Assembly: GCA_934589525.1 (NCBI GenBank)
Contig: CAKTOB010000007.1
Span: forward strand, 31,617-95,616
Length of the DNA stretch: 64,000 bases
DNA from: an uncultured Oscillospiraceae bacterium
GTDB lineage: Bacteria > Bacillota > Clostridia > Oscillospirales > Oscillospiraceae
Reading direction: 5' to 3'
This document shows, one piece after another, positions 56,601 to 64,000 of the stretch. The translations under genes were made by a program, and so were the position numbers. The stretch's first letter is position 1. The number at the start of each line of letters is the position of its first letter. The notes under the pieces were generated by a model. The model was not told the DNA's origin. It did not search any database and worked only from the letters and a program-made list of their open reading frames with translations.

Positions 56601-58844
56601 ATGGCAAAGAAGAAACCTGAAAAAGAAGAAAAGAAAGTGAATTTAGACGGTGTGGTGGGCCTGGTGGGCTCCACCACCGAGCAGGCAGTTTCCGAGACCC
56701 TGGAAGTCAACTACATGCCCTATGCCATGTCCGTCATCGTCTCCCGGGCCATTCCGGAGATCGACGGCTTTAAGCCCTCTCACAGAAAACTGCTCTATAC
56801 CATGTATAAAATGGGCCTGCTCACCGGGGGACGGACCAAGTCCGCCAATATCGTGGGCCAGACCATGCGCTTAAACCCCCACGGGGATGCGGCCATTTAC
56901 GAAACCATGGTCCGTCTGGCCCGGGGCAATGAGACACTTCTGCACCCCTTTGTAGACTCCAAGGGCAACTTTGGTAAGGTCTATTCCCGGGATATGGCCT
57001 ACGCCGCCTCCCGGTATACGGAGGCCAAGCTGGATGCCATCTGCGCCGAGCTGTTCCGGGATATTGACTCGGACACCGTAGACATGGTGGATAACTACGA
57101 TGCCACCATGAAAGAGCCCAGTCTGCTTCCCACCACCTTCCCCAACGTCCTGGTCTCTGCCAACCAGGGCATTGCCGTAGGCATGGCCAGCAACATCTGC
57201 TCCTTCAACTTGAAGGAGGTCTGCGAGACCACCATTGCCCTTATGAAAAACCCGGATCATGACCTGCTGGAGACCCTGCCGGGACCGGACTTTTCCACCG
57301 GCGGTCAGCTGCTCTTTGACGAGGCGGTGACCCGGGAAATCTATTCAACAGGCCGGGGAAGCTTCCGTCTGCGCTCCAAGTGGCGCTATGTGAAGGAAAA
57401 CAACCTGATCGAGATCACCGAGATCCCCTACAGCACCGCCACGGAAGTTATTATGGACAAGGTGGCGGAGCTGATCAAGGCCGGAAAGATTCGGGAAATC
57501 TCCGATATGCGAGACGAAACCGACCTGGGCGGCCTGAAACTGACCATTGACCTCAAGCGTGGTGTGGACCCGGAGAAGCTCATGCAGAAGCTCTTCCGCA
57601 TGACCCCTTTGCAGGACAGCTTCGCCTGCAACTTCAACATCCTTATTGCCGGTATGCCCCGGGTCATGGGCATCGGGGAGATTCTGGAGGAGTGGACCGC
57701 CTGGCGCATGGACTGCGTCAAGCGGCGGCTGTTCTTCCAGATCCAGAAAAAGCAGGACCGGCTGCACCTGCTCAAAGGTCTGGAACGGATCCTTCTGGAC
57801 ATCGACAAGGCCATTTCCATCATCCGGGAGACGGAGCTGGAAAACGAGGTGGTGCCCAACCTGATGATCAGCTTCGGCATCGATGAGATTCAGGCCAATT
57901 TTGTCTCGGAAATCAAGCTGCGCAATATCAATAAGGAATACATTCTCAAGCAGACCAAGGCCACCTCCCAGCTGGAGCAAGAAATTGAGGAGCTGCAGGA
58001 CACCCTGAACAGCCCCCGGAAGCTGAAAAACGTCATCATCCAGGAGCTGCGGCAGGTGTCCGAAAAGTACGGCCAGCCCAGAAAGACGGAGATCCTCTAT
58101 AATATCGAAGAGGCTGAGCCGGAGAATGAAGAAGAAACGGTGCCGGATTATCCCGTGACCGTGTTTGTGTCCAAGGAAGGGTATCTGAAGAAAATCACCG
58201 CCCAGTCCCTTCGCATGAGCGGAGAGCAGAAATTCAAGGAGGGTGACAGCCTGGCCTATTCCCGGGAGGCAACCAATCGGGAAGAACTGCTGGTCTTTAC
58301 GGACCGTTTCCAGTGCTACAAAACCCGGCTCAGCGACTTTGAGGACGGCAAGGCCTCCCTCCTGGGAGATTATCTGCCCCAGAAGCTGGGCATGGACCCG
58401 GGAGAGAACATCCTGCAAGTGATCTTCCCGGGAGACGGCAAGGGCTTTGTGCTGTTCTTCTTTGAAAACGGCAAGGTGGCCAAGGTGCCCCTGTCTGCCT
58501 ATGAGACCAAGACCAACCGGAAAAAGCTCACCGGTGCCTTCTCGGACAAGAGCCCGGTGGTAAAGATCCTGTCCCTGCCCACGGATGCCCAGGTTGCCAT
58601 GTATTCCTCCGACGGCAGAGCCATGATCTTCTCTACGGCAGAGCTGCTGCCCAAGACCACCCGCAGCACCATCGGCGTGGCGGTCATGAGCCTGAAGAAA
58701 AAAGCGGTGCTGCAAAATGCCCTGCTTCTGGAAGAAAGCGGCATTGAAAATCAGGCCCGTTACCGCATGAAGTCCATCCCCGCCGCCGGAGCCCTGCTGC
58801 GCCCGGAGGACGGCCCGGAAAAACAGGCAGCCTTTGAAGTATAA
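56601..58844 (+). CDS. parC: Type II topoisomerase A subunit, ParC/GyrA-like (divergent)
   Basis: This 747-residue protein starts behind GATAGGAGTCC, 12 bases after the B subunit. The catalytic tyrosine is Tyr139 in YAASRYTEAKL. The quinolone region reads NPHGDAAIYE (92-101), with Ala97 at the E. coli GyrA Ser83 position and Glu101 at the Asp87 position. A coiled-coil segment (about 430-490) and a C-terminal beta-propeller part (about 515-720) follow. I saw no clear GyrA box (QRRGGKG), which favours decatenase (ParC) over gyrase. Confidence 0.87.
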   Translation: MAKKKPEKEEKKVNLDGVVGLVGSTTEQAVSETLEVNYMPYAMSVIVSRAIPEIDGFKPSHRKLLYTMYKMGLLTGGRTKSANIVGQTMRLNPHGDAAIYETMVRLARGNETLLHPFVDSKGNFGKVYSRDMAYAASRYTEAKLDAICAELFRDIDSDTVDMVDNYDATMKEPSLLPTTFPNVLVSANQGIAVGMASNICSFNLKEVCETTIALMKNPDHDLLETLPGPDFSTGGQLLFDEAVTREIYSTGRGSFRLRSKWRYVKENNLIEITEIPYSTATEVIMDKVAELIKAGKIREISDMRDETDLGGLKLTIDLKRGVDPEKLMQKLFRMTPLQDSFACNFNILIAGMPRVMGIGEILEEWTAWRMDCVKRRLFFQIQKKQDRLHLLKGLERILLDIDKAISIIRETELENEVVPNLMISFGIDEIQANFVSEIKLRNINKEYILKQTKATSQLEQEIEELQDTLNSPRKLKNVIIQELRQVSEKYGQPRKTEILYNIEEAEPENEEETVPDYPVTVFVSKEGYLKKITAQSLRMSGEQKFKEGDSLAYSREATNREELLVFTDRFQCYKTRLSDFEDGKASLLGDYLPQKLGMDPGENILQVIFPGDGKGFVLFFFENGKVAKVPLSAYETKTNRKKLTGAFSDKSPVVKILSLPTDAQVAMYSSDGRAMIFSTAELLPKTTRSTIGVAVMSLKKKAVLQNALLLEESGIENQARYRMKSIPAAGALLRPEDGPEKQAAFEV

Positions 58845-58973
58845 GGGAAACTTTGAACAAACCATCTGCGGCGGAACCTTTGCTGTCAGCACTTGCCAAT
58901 CGGATTATAGATTCCGTAACGATCAGGGATATTCTAGCAATAGCAATGGTGGCAGATTCCTTTTCTCTATGTT

Positions 58974-58997
58974 GCATCAAGCCCTCGGGCTTGATGT
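58974..58997 (+). other. Hairpin downstream of parC
   Basis: CATCAAGCC (58975-58983) pairs with GGCTTGATG (58988-58996) across a CTCG loop. No T run follows. It may be a weak terminator; the rest of the 213-base gap (58845-59057) shows no believable gene and marks the shift to AT-rich sequence. Confidence 0.5.
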
Positions 58998-59057
58998 GAT
59001 AATAGGGAATGTTTGATGATATTGCGTTTAAATGTATTTTGAAAAAGGAAATAGAAA

Positions 59058-60893
59058 ATGATAGAAGTAAATACATCGCAGCATAAGTATCTTTGGCGAA
59101 GAAGTTTAGCCTGCCTTTTCTATATTTTGTGTACATGGGCGCTCTACTTTTCTGGTGTTTTTACGAATCCGCAAAAAAGTGTGTCAGTAGGATTGCTGTG
59201 CTTTTCTCCTGTGGTGATCGGCTTGCTTGAATGGCATCCAGGTTGGCGGCAATCAAATGTTTATCGAAATAAAAAGGATTCCTTCTTGATCTTTTTGATT
59301 TCAATTTATTCGTCATTGGCTTCTTTTGGTCAGCGCTTTTTCTTGAATGGCAATACGCGGATGCATTTTTCGATGCAAGGTTTTGTCTGCTGTCTGCTTG
59401 GAATTATTTGGTTTATTCCGGTCGTTGAATTTCTATTGGTATCGTTGGAGAGAATATCTGATTTTTCTTCGAGAAAGAAGAGACTGTCCAGATGCAAAGC
59501 TTATTGTTTGCTGCTGACTACACTGGTTGCGTGCCAAGGATTCGTTATGTGGGTCTTTTGGCCGGGGGGACATCCCAGAGATACCATCTTTCAGCTTTCA
59601 CAGGTTGCCGGGATCATCCCCTTAAATGATTGGCATCCGGTCATTCATACTTTGGCGGAATGGGCAATTCTGCAAATCATTCCGAATACAGGCGCAATTA
59701 TGGCAGTTCAAATGCTTGCGTTTTCCTGGCTGCTGACCTCAATTCTGATGTTGGGCTATGACAGAGGTGTTGCGTTACCGCTGCTGGCTGTGATTGGGGT
59801 AATCATTGAAATCCTGCCGAATCAAGCGCTGACCGGGTGCAATCTACTGAAGGACTATCCTTTTACGCTTGCCTTGATTTGGGGCGGGCATTTGCTGTTT
59901 CACCTTTTAAGCGGAACAAACTGGAGCCATAAAGTATCTTTTTATGTTTGCCTTTGCGTAGATATTTTCCTGGTATTCACACTCCGCCATAACGGCATTA
60001 TCCCGGCTGCTTTTATGATCCTGGCTTGTGTGATCTTGACAATTCGATATTTTACACGAATCCAATGGCGTGCTGTTGCAGCCGTTGCGGCATCCTTGGT
60101 GTCTCTGGTTATTTATAAAGGACCGGTAATGGCAGCGCTGGATGTTCAGCCTAATGATGTTTCTCCATACACGACAATGCTTTGTGCTGTCGGCTCCTGT
60201 ATCAACAAGGATCTGCCTCTTTCGGATGAAGCAACCGCCATTATGGAAGAAGTATTGCCTTTGGAAGATTGGGCAGAATACTATTCGCGGTATTTGGGTC
60301 ACGACCCCTATTTTTGGGGAAGGCCCGAGGGAAGTGCTGCTTATGACACCTCAAGCATTACCGCTAAAAAAGCATTTAGTGTTTATCTCGAGGCATTGAT
60401 AAAATACCCTGACGTGATCATAAAAGACCGTCTGGATGGTATGGACATTATGTGGGATATTGTGCAGCCGGTGGATGGCTTTAATTCCAGGGCTTTCTTT
60501 TTCATTGACTCTCGTTCTCCTCAAGAGATGGATTTGCCCATTGATACTACTGGGTGGACGCAATATGAGGGAGGGGTATACTTCAAAGAAACGACCCTTG
60601 CAATGAAGTATCAGCAATCAAACTGGGGAGCCCCCAATACGCTTGAAGACATCCTTATATGGCGGTCAGGTCCATATCTTGTTGTGTTCCTGGTGCTTCT
60701 GCTATTCTGGGCAAAACACAATATGATGGAATACTTATTGGTTGCGGCCCCTCTTGTCGGTAATATTTTTGCATCGATGCTGCTTGTATACCATCAGAGT
60801 TTTCGCTATGTGTGGTTTGTTCAAATCCTTGTTTTGATGCTTGTGTTCCTAACGATCATACAAGCCAAGCAACAAGAACAACGGGATGCCTAA
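59058..60893 (+). CDS. Polytopic membrane protein, possibly GT-C-like (DUF6020 type)
   Basis: This 611-residue protein starts behind AAAAAGGAAATAG. There are about ten to twelve hydrophobic helices, with a large loop near residues 355-530 that is probably outside. The stretch FWPGGHPRDTIFQLSQV is reminiscent of DUF6020 proteins, distant relatives of GT-C glycosyltransferases that use lipid-linked sugars; this is a tentative match. Base composition is clearly more AT-rich than its surroundings, with many ATA, TTA and AAT codons. The next gene encodes a dolichyl-phosphate-mannose-synthase-like enzyme that could supply its sugar donor. Confidence 0.7.
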   Translation: MIEVNTSQHKYLWRRSLACLFYILCTWALYFSGVFTNPQKSVSVGLLCFSPVVIGLLEWHPGWRQSNVYRNKKDSFLIFLISIYSSLASFGQRFFLNGNTRMHFSMQGFVCCLLGIIWFIPVVEFLLVSLERISDFSSRKKRLSRCKAYCLLLTTLVACQGFVMWVFWPGGHPRDTIFQLSQVAGIIPLNDWHPVIHTLAEWAILQIIPNTGAIMAVQMLAFSWLLTSILMLGYDRGVALPLLAVIGVIIEILPNQALTGCNLLKDYPFTLALIWGGHLLFHLLSGTNWSHKVSFYVCLCVDIFLVFTLRHNGIIPAAFMILACVILTIRYFTRIQWRAVAAVAASLVSLVIYKGPVMAALDVQPNDVSPYTTMLCAVGSCINKDLPLSDEATAIMEEVLPLEDWAEYYSRYLGHDPYFWGRPEGSAAYDTSSITAKKAFSVYLEALIKYPDVIIKDRLDGMDIMWDIVQPVDGFNSRAFFFIDSRSPQEMDLPIDTTGWTQYEGGVYFKETTLAMKYQQSNWGAPNTLEDILIWRSGPYLVVFLVLLLFWAKHNMMEYLLVAAPLVGNIFASMLLVYHQSFRYVWFVQILVLMLVFLTIIQAKQQEQRDA

Positions 60894-60973
60894 AGTGTTT
60901 GCTGTTTTCAGACCGTTCAACGATTTCACCAATAAATGGCAAATACACACAAATAGGAAGATAGGAGTAGTGT

Positions 60974-61900
60974 ATGGATAAGATCGCTGTGCTAATTCCT
61001 TGCTACAACGAGAGTAAGACGATCGAGAAAGTGGTTCTGGATTATAAAAAAGCATTGCCTGAGGCTGCAATATATGTGTATGACAACAATTCTTCAGATC
61101 ATACAGATGAAATTGCCAGAAAAGCGGGAGCGGAGGTTCGCTACGAGCGACGGCAAGGCAAGGGCAATGTGATTCGTTCGATGTTTCGGGAAATTGAAGC
61201 AGAGTGCTACCTCATGATCGATGGAGATGATACATACCCGGCGGAGGATGCCCGGGCAATGGTGGATAAAGTCTTGGTGGAAGGCTACGACATGGTTGTT
61301 GGCGACCGGCTTTCCTCAACTTATTTCACGGAGAATAAACGGCCCTTTCACAACACCGGGAACGTATTGGTCCGCAAGCTGGTCAACAGCATTTTCGGCG
61401 GCCATGTAACGGACATTATGACCGGTTATCGTGCGTTTAGTCCGTTGTTTGTGAAGAGCTTTCCGGTACTCTCCAAGGGCTTTGAAATTGAAACAGAAAT
61501 GACCATTCATGCCTTGGACAAAAATTTCGCGTTGACCTCCATTCCTGTAGGGTACCGTGATCGACCGGATGGCAGCGTTTCCAAACTGAATACCTTTTCG
61601 GACGGATTTAAGGTGCTCGGAACCATTGGCAGAATGTTTAAGGATTATAAACCCCTGCCGTTCTTCTCTATAATAGCCGGGATCCTGATGCTGATCGCGT
61701 TTCTGTTCCTGATTCCTGTTCTATCAGAATTTTATGCAACAGGTTTGGTTCCCAAACTTCCGAGCTTTGTTGCGGCCTGCTTTATGGCAATGTTTTCTCT
61801 GATCTCTTTTTCATGCGGTTTGGTTTTGGATACGATGGTGAAAAAGAACAGGGAAAACTTTGAGTTGATGCTTACTTTACTGTATTCAAGAAAAGTGTGA
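60974..61900 (+). CDS. Family-2 glycosyltransferase, DPM1/GtrB-like
   Basis: This 308-residue protein starts behind GATAGGAGTAG. The GT-A fold is seen in AVLIPCYNESKTIEKVV, VYDNNSSDHT and the metal-binding MIDGDDTYP (DxD). Two C-terminal membrane helices (about 233-253 and 266-291) fit enzymes that load a sugar onto polyprenyl phosphate. It is AT-rich like its neighbour and probably transferred with it. Together they may decorate a surface polymer or protein. Confidence 0.9.
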   Translation: MDKIAVLIPCYNESKTIEKVVLDYKKALPEAAIYVYDNNSSDHTDEIARKAGAEVRYERRQGKGNVIRSMFREIEAECYLMIDGDDTYPAEDARAMVDKVLVEGYDMVVGDRLSSTYFTENKRPFHNTGNVLVRKLVNSIFGGHVTDIMTGYRAFSPLFVKSFPVLSKGFEIETEMTIHALDKNFALTSIPVGYRDRPDGSVSKLNTFSDGFKVLGTIGRMFKDYKPLPFFSIIAGILMLIAFLFLIPVLSEFYATGLVPKLPSFVAACFMAMFSLISFSCGLVLDTMVKKNRENFELMLTLLYSRKV

Positions 61901-61918
61901 TCAAAAAGGAGGGTCCCT

Positions 61919-62782
61919 ATGAAAGCACGTTGGTATCAGGTCCGCTGGATCGTTTATACGGTGATCGGCAGTACGCTGTTCGCCCTGGGCTTTGCGCTGT
62001 TCTTGGTGCCCAATAATATCAATACCGGCGGCGTTTCCGGCCTTGCCATGATTGTACGGGAGCTTTTGGGCTTTGGCAGCGTGGGTGCGATCACCATGGC
62101 CATCAATATCCCGCTGTTTTTACTGGGCGGGGCAAAAATCGGAAAACGGTTTTTCTGGGGCTCCCTCGTTGGCATGGTGGTGAGCTCCGTAATGATCGAT
62201 GTATTTGGCTATATCCCTGTTTCCCCTTCGGAGACCATGATCGGTGCGCTCTATGGCGGGGTGCTCTGCGGTGCCGGGCTGGGCATGGTCTTTGTGGCCG
62301 GGGCCTCCACCGGCGGCTCGGATATTATGGTGCGACTGCTGAAGAAGAAGTACCGCAATGTGCCCATTGGCAGAATATCCATTATTTTTGATGCCACCGT
62401 GGTGCTGCTGACGGGCCTGGTGTTCCAGGACATCAGCAAGGCCCTGTATAGCGGTATTGTGGTCTTTGTCTGCGGCCAGGTCATTGACGCCGTGGTCTAT
62501 CGCTTTGACTATTCCCGGGTGGCCCTGATCATCTCCAAGGAGCATGAGGCCATTGTGAAGGCCATTGACCGGAAGCTGGAGCGCGGCGCGACCTACCTCC
62601 ATGGGGCCGGGTCCTATACCAAGCAGGATATGGAAGTGGTTCTGACCGTGGTGCGCAAGGGCCAGCTGGCGGAGCTGAAAGAGCTCGTTATGAATGTTGA
62701 CCCCAACGCTTTCGTCATCGTCCAGGAGGCCCACCAGGTCTTGGGAGACGGCTTTTCCGATTACTCCCCGGATGCCCTGTAA
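61919..62782 (+). CDS. YitT-family membrane protein
   Basis: This 287-residue protein starts behind AAAAAGGAGGG. The YitT membrane domain (about 10-170, PNNINTGGVSGLAMIVREL and GASTGGSDIM) is followed by a C-terminal DUF2179 domain (about 225-280). The family may be a transporter but its substrate is unknown. Base composition returns to the local GC-rich norm here. Confidence 0.93.
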   Translation: MKARWYQVRWIVYTVIGSTLFALGFALFLVPNNINTGGVSGLAMIVRELLGFGSVGAITMAINIPLFLLGGAKIGKRFFWGSLVGMVVSSVMIDVFGYIPVSPSETMIGALYGGVLCGAGLGMVFVAGASTGGSDIMVRLLKKKYRNVPIGRISIIFDATVVLLTGLVFQDISKALYSGIVVFVCGQVIDAVVYRFDYSRVALIISKEHEAIVKAIDRKLERGATYLHGAGSYTKQDMEVVLTVVRKGQLAELKELVMNVDPNAFVIVQEAHQVLGDGFSDYSPDAL

Positions 62783-62793
62783 AGGAGAACGAC

Positions 62794-63876
62794 ATGAAGC
62801 TTCTTCGCTTGTGCCCGCTGCTTTTGGCGGTGCTGCTGACCGGCTGCAGCGTGTTTGACGGGCAGTATGTTCAGGTAACGCCCCACGAAATGCAGCCCAC
62901 CAAAAGTCAGGAGGAGACCCTGACCGTAAACAACTATATGGATCTGCGCCGCACCCTGGTGGAAATGATCACGGCAGGGCGGGAAAACATGGTGATTCTG
63001 ACCCAGGACTACCCGGACGCTGCCCTGCGGGACAATATGGAAGGAGCCAAAGCGTATATTTGCGGCTACGACCCTGTGGGGGCCTATGCCGTGGAAAGCC
63101 TCAGCTATGAGATCGGGGCCAAAAGCGGCTATACCGCCGTGGCGGTCACGGTTACTTATCGCCACAGCCAGTCGGATATTCGGGGCATCGTCCATCTGGA
63201 CGGCATGGACCGGCTGGAAGAAACGGTGCTGGGGGCCCTTGAAAATATGGATTTCCGAAAGGTTATCCTGATCCCCGGCTACCAGCCTACGGACTTTGGC
63301 CAGATGGTTCAGAATCTGGCCCAGTACAGCCCTCAGACGGTGATGGAGTGCCCCCAGGTGGCGGCGGATGTATACGGAAAAGGCACCACAAGACTGGTGG
63401 AGCTGTCCTTTACCTATGAAAACGGCAGGGATGTCCTCAAGCAGATGCGGGCCCAGGTCAGCGACGTGTTTAATGCCGCGGCCCTGTATGTCAGCGGCGA
63501 GGGCTCGGATTTCCAGAAATACAGCCAGCTCTATTCCTTCTTAATGGACCGCTTCAATTATACGTTGGAATCCTCCATTACCCCGGCCTACAGTCTTCTG
63601 CGCCACGGGGTAGGGGACAGCCGGGCCTTTGCCAACGTCTATGGGGCCATGTGCCGCAGCGCGGGCCTGGAATGCCTGACCATAACGGGGACCCGCAACG
63701 GGGAGCCCTGGACCTGGAATATGATCTGTGACAACGGCATCTACTACCACCTGGACCTGACCCGCTGCAAGGAAGACGGCGGCTTCTGTGAGCGGACGGA
63801 GGGGAGCATGACAGGGTATGTGTGGGACTATTCCGCCTTCCCGGAGAGTATGGCCGAAATTTTGCCGGAGCCGTAA
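62794..63876 (+). CDS. Lipoprotein with transglutaminase-like domain lacking catalytic Cys and His
   Basis: This 360-residue protein starts behind AAAGGAGAACG, 11 bases after yitT. The lipobox LLTGC ends at residue 18. The C-terminal part (about 240-345) follows the transglutaminase-like pattern: HGVGDSRAFANVY (271-283), AGLECLTITGT, EPWTWN (304-309) and YYHLDLT (317-323). The usual nucleophile Cys is Gly274 and the usual His is Trp306, while Asp321 remains. It is probably a binding protein on the outer face of the membrane rather than an enzyme. Confidence 0.78.
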   Translation: MKLLRLCPLLLAVLLTGCSVFDGQYVQVTPHEMQPTKSQEETLTVNNYMDLRRTLVEMITAGRENMVILTQDYPDAALRDNMEGAKAYICGYDPVGAYAVESLSYEIGAKSGYTAVAVTVTYRHSQSDIRGIVHLDGMDRLEETVLGALENMDFRKVILIPGYQPTDFGQMVQNLAQYSPQTVMECPQVAADVYGKGTTRLVELSFTYENGRDVLKQMRAQVSDVFNAAALYVSGEGSDFQKYSQLYSFLMDRFNYTLESSITPAYSLLRHGVGDSRAFANVYGAMCRSAGLECLTITGTRNGEPWTWNMICDNGIYYHLDLTRCKEDGGFCERTEGSMTGYVWDYSAFPESMAEILPEP

Positions 63877-63883
63877 AAAGTAC

Positions 63884-63911
63884 TTGACAATCTGGAATTT
63901 TCTGTTATAAT
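63884..63911 (+). promoter_or_regulatory. Consensus promoter of tRNA-Gly
   Basis: TTGACA (63884-63889), a 16-base spacer and TATAAT (63906-63911) match consensus fully. The tRNA starts 14 bases after the -10. Confidence 0.92.
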
Positions 63912-63924
63912 ACAGAAGTTCCCT

Positions 63925-64000
63925 GCGGGTGTAGCTCATCCGGTAGAGCGCCACCTTGCCAAGGTGGAGGTAGCGAGTTCGAGCCTCGTCACCCGCTCCA
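63925..64000 (+). tRNA. tRNA-Gly (anticodon GCC)
   Basis: The acceptor stem GCGGGTG (63925-63931) pairs with CACCCGC (63990-63996). The anticodon stem CCACC/GGTGG encloses TTGCCAA, giving anticodon GCC. The T arm has GTTCGAG. Discriminator T and an encoded CCA end exactly at the window edge, so further tRNAs may follow outside. Confidence 0.97.

Noticed and set aside
58834..59016. A 60-residue ORF overlapping the parC end
   Set aside because: It lacks a ribosome-binding site and family likeness, and it runs through the hairpin at 58975-58996.

Overview
The window reads as chromosome from a GC-rich, spore-forming anaerobic member of the Clostridia, most likely the Oscillospiraceae/Ruminococcaceae lineage. 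The indications are the spoIIIA sporulation operon, a SpoIIIE/FtsK motor, WhiA, a DUF4317 gene, an anaerobic ribonucleotide-reductase activase, and an F-type ATP synthase with a sodium-type c subunit. No phage, IS element, CRISPR array or rRNA was seen. The placement comes from gene content and protein style, not from a database search.

Layout. 1-2.4 kb: end of spoIIIAE plus spoIIIAF-AG-AH. 2.6-6.2 kb: an UppP-like membrane protein and ftsK/spoIIIE. 6.4-11.7 kb: murB-whiA-dnaE. 11.8-20.7 kb: a long plus-strand run with a VCBS-type lipoprotein, a two-component system, DUF1385, prmC, recA, recX, rimO and pgsA. 20.8-22.9 kb: a first ECF sigma/anti-sigma pair. 23-24.2 kb: DUF4317. 24.2-27.3 kb (minus): HD protein, cytidylate-kinase-like protein and gltX. 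27.4-28.7 kb: a probable free-standing small RNA, then trpS. 28.7-30.8 kb (minus): a methionine-gamma-lyase-like enzyme and a zinc metallopeptidase. 31.1-33.3 kb: AI-2E family permease, nrdG, dut. 33.4-34 kb (minus): a YafQ/DinJ toxin-antitoxin pair. 34.1-35.5 kb (minus): asnS. 35.7-37.3 kb: a second ECF sigma/anti-sigma pair. 37.4-37.9 kb (minus): GNAT acetyltransferase. 38.1-45.5 kb (minus): the whole ATP synthase operon. 45.7-49.7 kb: recD2, comFC, mreB. 49.8-54.4 kb (minus): a foldase/C39-like lipoprotein, yebC, nif3, trmK and DUF1858. 54.6-58.8 kb: a divergent type II topoisomerase pair. 59.1-61.9 kb: an AT-rich insert-like stretch with a polytopic membrane protein and a family-2 glycosyltransferase. 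61.9-63.9 kb: a YitT protein and a transglutaminase-like lipoprotein. The window ends in a tRNA-Gly(GCC).

Most genes are housekeeping. They cover replication and repair (dnaE, recA, recX, recD2, topoisomerase pair), cell wall and shape (murB, mreB), translation (gltX, trpS, asnS, prmC, rimO, trmK, tRNA-Gly) and energy (atp operon). Promoters are very regular: many show a -35 close to TTGACA, a 17-base spacer, and a TATAAT-like -10 often preceded by TGn. Several of these promoters fix start codons that the longest open frame would misplace.

I did not find a clear, wholly new multi-gene system. The best leads are: an independent ~175-nt RNA unit between gltX and trpS; an ATP synthase whose c subunit carries two carboxylates and whose a subunit has an extra hydrophobic insert; two ECF sigma/anti-sigma modules each behind an ECF-type promoter; three proteins that keep a fold but have lost or changed key residues (UppP-like, transglutaminase-like, ParC-like QRDR); and a lipoprotein joining a foldase region, a C39-like region and a zinc ribbon.
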